Assembly (NCBI GenBank): GCA_964019055.1
Contig: OZ025207.1
Span: forward strand, 19,700,901 to 19,764,900
Length of the DNA: 64,000 nucleotides
Reading direction: 5' to 3'
Origin: Anthopleura xanthogrammica
Lineage: Eukaryota > Cnidaria > Anthozoa > Actiniaria > Actiniidae
Part shown: in pieces, positions 26,201 to 38,200 of the stretch
Layout: each line of letters opens with the position of its first letter
How positions within the stretch are numbered: position 1 is the first letter of the stretch
Program-made: the position numbers and the translations under genes
The notes under the pieces: generated by a model
The model's input: the letters and a program-made list of their open reading frames with translations, nothing else
Databases searched by the model: none
What the model was told of the DNA's origin: nothing

Positions 26201-29200
26201 AGGAAAATGTAAAGGGGACTATTTTGCTAGTAAACCCATTTAGGGGAGTGGTGATATCTCTAGTTAATTCACAATTATGGACCCTTGAAATAGGAACTAG
26301 CATTAAAAGACCTGCTGGCTCTCCTGATTTTGAGTGCAACTTAAACTTTACTTTATATTACTACTTTCATATCTTACCATGTAATTGTGGTTCCATGGAA
26401 ACTCCACCTTTAGAATTCACATCAATGTCTTGTCCATCAACCACCTTCCTTGATGCTGATGTCCTGGGTCCTGTTTTACTTGAAGGTGCATTACGTTTAA
26501 TGGCAGATGAAGAATTATCCTGTGATTCTTTAGTTTTTATTGTATCTTTAGTACTTTTGCTATTGCGTTGCATAGATTTCATTGGTGCTCCTGTGCTTTC
26601 CTTGTCAGGACAGCCATCAGGTTCTCTTTGTCTTCTTTGATGGTGGAGTTGTCTAGAGTCTTCAGCACTCTCTTCACTCGCTTTCCTTTGCTTCCTGCTC
26701 TTTTCTTTCTTACGTACAACACTCTGAACACTACTTTTACTGCTAGAGCTGTGAGAGCTATGAACACTCCCTTGGCTGCCTCGTCGCTCCTTTGTAGACT
26801 TACGTCTAAGTTCATTATATTGGTTATCAAGATTTGTCTTCTTTATTTCAAATGCGTTCTCTGACCCAGTTGATCCTTGTCTATTCTTGAAACTTTTTGG
26901 TGCCTTTTTGACAGTGGAAATTTCTGACTCTCCAAGTTTAGGTTCAGGAATATTAGTTTGCTTGTTTGGAGTAGCTTGGAATATGGAATAATCATCAAAT
27001 TTTGTAGGGTCATCAAAGTGTTGTCGTTCTGCAAAGTCTCTGGTAATGAGCCTTGGAGGGGGTTGTGGAGAAGGTGTGTTTATGGTATCCCCAAAATAAG
27101 GCTGAAATAATGAAATAATATTATTACAAAATAGACCTTTTTCGAAAATGCATCTGCATATTCGAATAAGTTTAAATTAAACTGAGTGAAAAACCAATAT
27201 CAGCACTAGAAAGGGCACCAGTCCTTTACTTTAGTAACCCTACGAAGATTCATTATGAAAGGTGTTATATCGGGAGAGAAAACGTTTTTGAGAATCGACA
27301 AATTTACAGACATTTGTATGGTTGGGGGAATTTTTCCAAGACTTTTGGCATTGATAACTATTTGTTTTCACATCAATCCTCACCCTTGGCCTATCTGGGT
27401 CTGTGCTCTGAAGTGAACCCAATTCTTCTGATCCAGTTGCTATGAATGCACCAAGCGAGATACGCACTTCTCCTTTATCATCAGGATCATTAACTGCTAC
27501 AATTTTTGCCAGAGAAGACCTTGCCATTAAAGCACTTTCATCAGGAATGGTCCAGTCATGGTGGGTGGTGACATCAGCTGCTGAAATGTTGACCTACATG
27601 TACATGAGAAAAAATATTAATCTAAAGTGACAAACTAAAAGGAATTGTCATTCAAATCACAACTTGTACAATCATTAACAGAAATACAGCTATTCCAAAA
27701 AAGGTTGGTAAAGGTGTAGTTGCATACCAAGCCTGAAACATATTGTGTATCATACGTAAATTTTGTCAGCACAGAAGAAAATATGCCAAAAAGATTGCAC
27801 AGACAAAGTTTGGAAAAATTCCATAATGTTGTGGCCTTTCAATAATTTATTTATTTATCTTCATCATTCATTGCATTCACATTGCTCATTATAGTGCATT
27901 TTGGGGTTGATATGCAACATGTAAAAAACCTTCTGCATCACCAACCTTTTCTTAAAATAGCTGTACCCAAGAAGGAAAAGATGCATTTTTACCACGATTA
28001 TAAAATTTATATATCATTATACAATTCCCCTCTCTCATTGCCATTGTTGGGCTAGGGATCGAGAATTTGAAGCAGTTTTGCAGTAAAAGGATGCAAACTA
28101 TTTAGAGTACTTACTGGAGCATCAAACTTGTGTTCTCTTTGAAAGCTTTTCTCATCTGCTGCTAGAATGGCTTCTGCTTCACCTAAGAATAACAGATAGA
28201 AATTACTTTATTAGGTTGTAATATTCCAAATGTATTCAAGAAAGTCATTGAAGATACTGGAGGTGTCTCTAGTAATTTATTAAAGGGGCACTTGGATGAA
28301 AACCGATGAAAATTGGAAATGCCTTGAAACTTGATTAAACTTATCTATATGGCCCCCAATAGTAGCCAAGCAACATATTTTCTTCACGGTCAAAATTTGC
28401 GGATAAAAATTATGGTTTTTTTTCAGCATCTAAATTGTGAGTAAATGACGTCATTTACTCAACCCTATTGTTCTCTTAGTTTTTAAACCAAAATTTCTCA
28501 ACTGCGAGTGGCTCCCAGGCTAAAATTTTTGCCAATCTGGTTTTCATAATCATGATTGAGTCATATTATTCTTAAATACTTGAACTATTCGGACTTTCAA
28601 AATATGGGGTGTTTTCATCCAAGTGCCCCTTTAAGAATAAAGGATAAGGTAAAACCTAAAAATGACTCTATCTGATGCCTTTCTAGGTAACAGTCACCCC
28701 TCTGAAATCGTTCTGGATCAGCCACTGATGCTAAATTTGATAATCTATGGTAAAACTCTAAAAAAAAATTTTTTGATTTGTCTATTATTCTTCATAAATG
28801 ACAAACTAGATGGTTGTAATACTGAGTATAGTGTAGTTAGGTACCTGCGGCAGAGAAATCAAGGTTTTGCTCCTCTTTCCAGTCAATATTTTCTCCAATG
28901 GAAGCTGAAAGGGAAAATAAAATTATTTTTTACATCAACTAATTGCAGCAAGTTATTAATATCACATGGAAAATAAATGAATAAATGAATGGATGGATGA
29001 ATGAATTAATGGATAGATGGATGAGTGAACAGATGAATGGATGAATGAATGAATGGATGCATGAATGAATTAATGGATAGATGGATGAGTGAACAGATGA
29101 ATGGATGAATGAATGAATGGATGCATGAATGAATGAATGGATGAATAAATGAATTGAATGAATGGAGGAATAAATTGATGAATGAATGAATGAATTAATT

Positions 29201-32200
29201 AATAAAAGAATGACTGAATATATGCGTTATCACAATTCATTACAACTAAATATTACCTTCATTATCAAATGGATTATATACACCAGCCATTGATGACGAA
29301 AATATAGAATCCTGTGCCCCCCAGCTTGAGAAAGGTATTGTCTGTTCCTCTGACCCCCCTGGTGTCTGTAGCCTCTTGGTTGATGAATCATCCTGAGATA
29401 ACCTCGGTTGCGACACACTGGGATAACCTGAAAAGAAAAGGGCATAAAAGGCTATATTTACAACCCCTTTCATAATTGTGACCTAACCTTCAATCAAACT
29501 AACATGGGCTGAATTCATTCTGATTGAGTGATAAGGAAATTCTCGTGACTTAACAGCCATTTTCACATGGGAATTTCTTTATCGCTCATGATTGGAAGGA
29601 ACTCAACCCTTTGTTAATTTGATTGACAGAAGCCAAAATACCAGACGTCTGGAGTCAGTTAGGTCGCAGAATACCCTTAAGTCCAAAATGGTGCATGGCC
29701 GGGTGAGTTGCATGAAAACAATGCATCCAGGGCCAAATTTACAAATTTACAGTGTTTTCTTTTAATTTGACGCTGCAAAATTGTTGTGTTCCTGAATGTA
29801 AGAAAGAAAGCAAAACCGAACAAGTGTATACTTTGCATAGGTCACACCATATTGTTTCTTTGCATTTGGTGCTGGATGCCTCATTTCTAAAAATGTGCGC
29901 CATTTTGGATTTAGGTGTATGATAAAAAGGGTTGTAGTTAAAACAAAAAACTCAGCATCACAAATTGAAATTCATTCCCATGGTTATCTACATAGACATC
30001 GTGTCTGCACTTTACTCTTTAGAATGACCTTGCAAGGCATACACAAGTGGAAGGTCAAATGGGAAAAATGACCATTATTTGTTTTTTTCAGCAAATTTCA
30101 GCAAATCAAGACTGAGCTTCTGAGACAGTGATAAACTTTGGGGTAAAAAACCTCAAGCCAACACCAATTTGAAGCCTTTAGGGTAGCCTTTGTATTATGT
30201 GATTGTATCTATTAATAGAGTAGCACTAGAGTAGGAAACTATGCAGCAAGGAATTGCTTCCAAGTATGGACTTGCTTCCTGGTAATTATTAATGACCATA
30301 TACTAGGAAGTCAGTCCATACTTAGATCTTGGATGTAAGCATACAGCCTTCTGCAGCTTCAATCAACTTCCTATTACCTTGAGCAGTTAATTGTGACTTC
30401 TTTCTTATGTCCTTGTCTCCTGTTATGCCTGAAGCATTGTTCTAGGAAAAAACACTACATCTCAATCTCAACTCATCATAAGACATCTTTAGTTGTAAAA
30501 TATGTGGGTAAGTTTAATTTTCAAGAGCTCGCAATATAAACTTTAAATTTGGACTATAGACCTATTCCATGGTTTCTTGTTTTAGATCCTGTGCCCTTGT
30601 GAATTATGTCTTTGTTCAACAACAAGGCAGGAGTAGCGCATATGGATGATGACACTTTAACAGATTATCTTCCTCTCAACTGAGAGAATGACAGACACAT
30701 AGTTTATAATGAGACACTGCTATGCCCAAGTGGTTTGTATGTATAGTAGAAATGAGCTAGTGGACGATAATTCACCATTCCCCTTATTACGTCTTGATAC
30801 TCAGGGCTCAAAATAACGACCAGTCATATGCCGGTCAAGATGTCCGGCGTATGATATTTTATTTTATTTTTTTCAAATATGAACATGTCCGTTCAAAACC
30901 ATATTTGACCGGTCAAATACCAAATTTGGCTGAACATTGACCATTGACCTACCATTATTTTGAGCCCTGATACTCACTACCAACAGAATCCCCTTCAAAT
31001 TATTTTTCTTATTCAAACATTTGTACTCCTGGGAGTCGCAAGATAATGGCCAACAAAAGAAACTATGAAAAGGATTATGACTCGTAGTAGAGGTATCAAA
31101 CATAATAAGGGGAATCGAGAATGCATACTGTGCACTCTAATTGGCTTAGCAGTCAGTGGTCTATTTCTGGATTTGTCAGGGTGACAAAAACATGATACGA
31201 AGTGCTCTCATGCAAAAGGTATTTGTAAGATAAATATCATATAATTGTAGTAACCTGCATATCATTATGTTCTTCTGTAACTGTTGAAGGTCTGGAATTC
31301 CCTTCAAAGAGAATCCCAGGTGTTGCTCTTAGAGCCTCATCACCTTCATCTCTTGGTGTTGACTGCATGGAAAACAGTAATTAGAGTAGAGTAGATTCAG
31401 CAATTGTATAAGATGTTGGAAAATGGTTATGTCGTGGTAGGGGTGATGAATGTTCAGTGGGACCTGATTGCAAGTTTGAAACCTTAATTTGAGAAGGCTC
31501 TCATATTATATTGAGGCCCACTGAAAATGTCAGATTTTAAGAGCCCTTAATTCAAGGAAATTGTGTGCCCCCAAGTTTAGTGAATGGCCATTGATAACCC
31601 TTTAGCTTCATAGGGTTGCCAAGTTGCCATTCACTGATTTAAGCATAGTCCCTGAGATTACCATTTATTCATTCAATTAATTTTCTTACCTTCCACAGAA
31701 GAGAGTTATCCACAGCACTAGTAGATTGTCCAAAGAAGCTTCCTTGAAATCCAATAGAAGAGTTAACACTGGCACCAAGATTGAAGACATCTGATTCTCT
31801 TGGTTGACCTTCACCTAGGTTACTTGTTATCAGATTACCCTTAACTCTGGCTGGAGTTTTGGAAGTAAGAGTCTAAAAAAACAATGCCATTTTTATTTAT
31901 TTTTAATCATTAATAATATTGTAATATACCAGTTTTGCAAACCCCTGTTTTTGAAGACTACAGACTCATTTGCACAGGGTTAGCCTCATTTATAAGTCAG
32001 CTTTCCATAGACACCATTAAAAGTCAGTGGGATTTCAAAACAATGGTATTATTCAACTTGCACATTCTTTACATTACAGTTGGCTGTTGCTAATGATTTG
32101 CAAAAGTCAACTGTAACGTAAAGAATTTGCAAGTTAAATGATACCAAAATGTATTGATAACTACAATTATAGCAGCATCAGGTTTCTACCCATTCAAATT

Positions 32201-35200
32201 CTATACAGAAGAATTAATTATTATAGGGGGTTTAACCTTATCCTGGTCACTGTCAGAGATGTTTTGTAGTGGTGGTCTTGGAGTTAGTCCTTGAGCTTCA
32301 AAGTCAATTGATGCTGCTTCTGTTAGTGTGTTATCATGATCATCCCTGGTCCTTGAACTTTCTAATATCTGTTAACACAACACAATAGTATTACCTTTAA
32401 TTTACTGACACCCAATGACACCTTACCATACAACCAACTGACAACCTACCAACAACCCACTGCCATCCTACCAAGACCCCACTGACACCCTACCAACAAC
32501 CCACTGATGCCCTACCAACAACCCACTGACACCCTACCAACACCCCACTGACACCCTACCAACACCCCACTGACACCCTACCATCAACCCACTGATGCCC
32601 TACCAACAACCCACTGACACCCTACCAACACCCCACTGACACCCTACCATCAACCCACTGACACCCTACCAACACCCCACTGACACACTTCCATCAACCC
32701 ACTGACACCCTACCAACACCCAACTGACACCCTACCAACACCCCACTGACACCCTACCAACAACCTACCAACCAACTGACAACCTACTTTCAATTCACTA
32801 TATCCTACAAATAACCTATTGTCATTTAACATAGACAACAGCCAACTGTCACTCTGCCATCAACCTACCAACACTAATTTAATACCAATAGAAGTACTAT
32901 TACTTACCTGTGATAGATGGAAACTCCCATCCTGTTGCTGCATGGAAGGTTGTACTACAGTGCCTCCATTCCCTTGCCTTGTTGGATGTGTTGCAAATAG
33001 ATACTGTGAACCAATTGCTGAAGACTCTACATTCACATGACTATCAAAGTGGAATGCATTCTAGGAAAAAAAGAACAAAATACATTTTCAAAAAACATCT
33101 CATTCCCTTAAAAATAAGATTAATATTTGAGTTGTGTCCATGTTCATGTGTCGTCTTATACACAAACCTTAAAGAAAGAAATGATGTTCTAGGAAATGAC
33201 ATGTGGTCTGAAATGGGAAAACATTATGCCTGAAAAGGTCTATTTCTTTGATTGACTGTCACTAGTGTAGACCCACCCAGGGACATATGTGCCCTTGTCA
33301 ATAATGAGACCCAAGGATTTAGGTAGATATGCTGGGATTTGGATAGCTGTGCACTGGGGAATCAGCTAGCTATGCTGGGAATTGGGTAGCTATGCTGGGA
33401 CTTTTGTGATTGATCTGGTTTTATGTTTGTTTGTCAAAATGTCCACCAACTGCAGTGGTGCGTCTGCATTATCAGGGTAGTGTGGGTAAGTGTACATTAC
33501 TGTTGTGGCTATTAGCACTGGTAGTACATTGTATATGAGGGCTTAAAAAAATGGCAGATCATTGGAAAATGTTCAGCCAGAATTGGAACTTTTCCAGTCA
33601 AATTTTTCCTTACCAGTCATTTTGACCAGTAGATCTGAGCCGTAAAACGAGGTATGACCAAGTTAAAACTAAATTGGCTGGTCACCATGACCTGTGAATG
33701 ACTGGCCATTATTTTAGCATATTCTCTAATAGGTAGTTAAGAAACACCACATACCTTTCCTGGCCTAACCATAGGAGTAGAAGATGCCAAAACATCAAAC
33801 TGGTCTATGGAAGTATTGGTGTATTCCCCTGGATGGGTGGGTGGTGAAGGAATAAGAGGAGGTGATCCATCTACTGATGCATGGCCCACAGGGGGTCCTC
33901 TGTTGCCAGCATTTTCTAGTGTTCCTGATGAACTCACTTGAGGTGTTACAATGGGAACATAGTGGTCGCTGTTACTGGAGATGGAGCTGGTTGGTGTGGA
34001 TCGAGCACTTGAGTCCTGACCAGAACCTTGGTTAAGGATTGAAGATAAAAGTTAAAAATGAAAAATACCTATAAACAATGTGACCTTCATCATGGGGAAT
34101 CATACCTATGGGCTGGTCATCATCACTGCTGTGGCCACTACTACCATCACCTCCCCCTCCTCCATCACCAGGGAGATCAGGCATGACGTCAACTCCCTCA
34201 CCAGACTGCCGCAGCTCTGAAAACATATAATTCATTTAGTTATGTGCTATCAGAAGAATTCAGACTTTCAGTAAATTTGAGTTAATTCTTGCAGAGGGAA
34301 GAAAAGTGGAGAAAAAGCCCTAAAAGCAAAGGAAAGAACCAAAAAAAAAATCTCTACTCACATACGACACTGCGTCCAGGAATCATACCCAGGTCACATT
34401 GGTGAGAGGCAGCGCATTAGCAGTAGTACACACACTCATGCTTATAATATTTATACACCCACCTATTGATCCAGCAATAGAACCTCCAACATCAGATAAA
34501 GGGCCACTGACAGCATAGTTATCCTCAGCATCAGAATTGGCACCCTCTAGTCCTGGCCGTCCAACAGAGCTTGATGAATGTCCATTGCTACCATCACCAG
34601 CATTATGAATAAGATCTGGTGATGGCTGTTCTCTGTCATTGTCAACATCACTTCCTTGATCATTGGCATCATTGTCACTTCCTGATCCGGAGTCTGTTCC
34701 GCTTCCAGACCCTCTGCTATAACTAAAAATGAATATTCCCTAATCAGTTATTTTTACTAGTAACCAGGGTGAGGGAGGGGTAATAAAATATGAAAAAACC
34801 TGCAATTGCTGGGTTTCAATCAGCTGATAAAAGTCTTTGAATCTCATTATCTGATCCAAATGATGGTCAAACACTGACCACCATGTGCTGTCAACCAGAT
34901 AGAATTCTATTGAAAACTTGTGATTCAGCTGATGAACATTCCCTACGAGACAGGAAATGACGTCAAGTGAAACCCAGCAATAGAGGCTTTGCACAAAAAT
35001 AGAGTCCTTTTCCCCTGGGAAGCTGAATTCTTTCTCATGTAAATCAGATTAGACCAGATTCAATTGTTCCTGCCTCCTGTCATGGCTGCCATCTCATGAT
35101 GGTGCAACTAAGCCTCTTGTGATTTTAGATTAACCTCCAAGATGTAAGGGGACCAAAGGTGGTATTTACGGCACCTATCACTGTCTCTCATAGCTGTGGT

Positions 35201-38200
35201 TATTGGTTCAATACCTGAATGACTTGTTTTTGGGCAGATGTAAGTGAGAAAGTAATAACAAGCCAGTTACCTGCTGAGGCTCTGACTAAAGACGCTCTCG
35301 GGAAATGTCTGTGACTGTAGAAAACTGATGCTTGATGTCAATGACAATCTGTCAATCAATTCTCCACCATCCCCGCTACCTGATCTTGTTGTCTGCAGCA
35401 TGAACTGAAGTTCATCTACAACAAAACAATTGAACAGTATAATAATTATAATAATAATTAACATAATTATCATGTGTTGCACATCTTGAGGGCCTGGTAA
35501 AAAATGCTTATTCATTTGGATCTAATAGTTTATCTGTCTGGTGTTTTTTTTAATAACAATAAATAGCGAGAAGAAGAGTGTGAGTTGTTGTGATCGCCTG
35601 AATAAGTGTGGTCATGAGAAAGAATGTTGAAGGTGGTGACTGACATTTCTACAAACTGAGCAGAAGTCATCTTCAGAGTACAGTGAAGCAAGCAAAAGTT
35701 TGGAATAGCCCTTTTTCAAATTCATTAAAATACTGTTGTGTTAATTGACTGCAGATTTATTTGCGCAGGGTTAGCCTCATTTCAATGTCAAAACATTCAC
35801 AAATACCAATCGAAAGCAAAGAATGCAACACTTTAACAATACAAACATTATTTGAAATTTCACGGACTTTCAACTGGACACATGAATATTCTACACAAAA
35901 TCAAGGCTAACACTGCGTAAATGAATCTGTAGTCAAGGAAGACAGTGGTATTTCACGAATTCAAAAAGGGCTATTGTTTGGAAGTCAACTTAAAGTCAAC
36001 TTTTTGTCAAGCGTTTTTAACATGCTCGGAAGATTGGGCGACCACTTATTATTATTATTATTATTAAAGCACACAGTATGCTAGGAACGCCCAGTTATAT
36101 ATATGCTGGGCAACTAAGATATAAAACCATCACATACCTTGGCTCTGACTCAAGGGCAGGAAATTTGAAGCATCGTCATTAGATTGTTTAGTCAAATCAA
36201 CTTCTTGACTAGCTGGCAGACCAAAAAAACTGTATGGCTGCTCTGCTGGAAAGGAAAAACATTCCAAGTCAATGAGAAGAGATATCACGAATTAAAGGGA
36301 TAATCATGCGTTGGGGCTTGAAATAACTGCCAGTGAATCAGTCACAAGTCATGATGACTGGCCAAATTAGTTTTAGCTCAACATTTTTGGTCAAAATGAC
36401 CAACAAGTTCCAATTCTGGCTGGACATGGTCTGTTGACTGGCTGTTATTTCAAGTCCTGGACCCTATATCAATCATTGCCCAAAACATAGGGTACACATT
36501 CCCTTTCCATGCATGCATTCCCCATCCCAAGTGGATAGCAGAGATAGATAATACAGTACCAGTATCAGACTTGTCTTTCAGAGTTGTGTCTTCTGTAAGG
36601 TGACTTAACGCCAATGGCTTACTATATTCACTAGCAAATGGAAGCTCTCCCTCTTCACTGTCAGCTTCCTCTTCACCCTTACTCTCATTCTCAGATTTGT
36701 GATTTACTTGGCTAGATAGGAGGAACTCTGAGGAGGATCTGTCACTACCAAAACCAGACATTTCTGCAGAAAATAATGAGAATGGTTGCCCTTAAATTTT
36801 TGTTTTAGGAATCAAGGTCACTAGTGCACTTGCCTATCACCTCTGAGGTCGCAGGTTCAAATAGAGCTGGCATCGCATGTTTTCCACCCTCAGTAAAACC
36901 AAACATGCTAAAATCCAAATTTGGTCTATGAGTGAATTAGCTGTGCCCTGGCTTTGATCAGCCAAGAGGTTGTTTCTGGGTTCCATCTGTGAGTTAGCTG
37001 TGCCCTGACTTTGATCCTGAGTCCTGAGGTTATTTCAGGGACTATCAATACAATTTGAAGTTTTTGAATTTTTGTAGTTTTCTCAGACCTTCTTATATGC
37101 TGTATATGTTTATAATACACATATTTATATACCTTGTAATGAATCTAGGTTTAGAATTCCAAGAGAACTTTCATCTTGATCAGGTGAATCTTTTTCTTGG
37201 GACTCAATAGCCATTCCTTAAAAAAATATGATTACCATACATGTATTAGAACATTTTCAGACAACACTATCTTCATTATATACTAGCAGACTTGGATGAG
37301 AATAAAAATGAGAACTTAACTGAAAGGTAGATATGGGCAAATGCAACTGAATACTAAAAAACACTAAGATAGGGCAACTATTTTATAATCAAAACAGGGC
37401 TCAAAATAACAGCCAGTCATACATGGTTAAGATGTCTGGCCAAGTACATTTTTGACCAGTCACTGCCAATTTTTGGATGGTCAAAAATGATTTATTAACC
37501 CATGGTAATTTTCATTAAATTATTAATTTTCACTGTGGAAAGGTCTGCAAACATGTGCGTTTGATAGCCACAATATTTAAGCTTATAACATTTCACTAAA
37601 CTCATTATTAATCGCGATTGTTGGGAACCTAAACTTTACTGCTGATTTTCTTACAATTTGCAGGTCAACACCAGCCCTTGGCTGCCTGAAAATTAACCTG
37701 CGTTACCAAATAAAGTATTTTCAAATATTTTCAACATGTCCGTTCGAAACTGTATTTGACCAGTCAAGTACCGAATTTGGCCGTACATTGACTGTTAACA
37801 GGCTGTTATCTTGAGCACTGTCATAAGAGAATACAGGAGAATACAATGAATATCAGAGATGGGAAAAAATTGTTACATTGTAATATACTTGTTATTACTA
37901 ACCTAGTTGTGCCTTAGCACTCTCTAGTGCATTCAGGAATTCCCGAATATCTCCAGTAGGAAGATTATGGAGTCCAAAGGAAAAACTGAAATCATAAACC
38001 ACAGGAAAATGAAATTAAGGTTCCAGTTTCTAATTCTCCATTGAATTAGGGTTAGCGTTAGCTTGATTTTGTGGAGAATATTAATAGAGGCTTTGCACCA
38101 TCAGGTGATGGCAGCCATGAAATCTGTTCTAATCAGATTTACATGAGAAAGAATTCAGTTTCCCAGGGGAGAAAGACTCTATTGTTGTGCCTCCTGTCAT

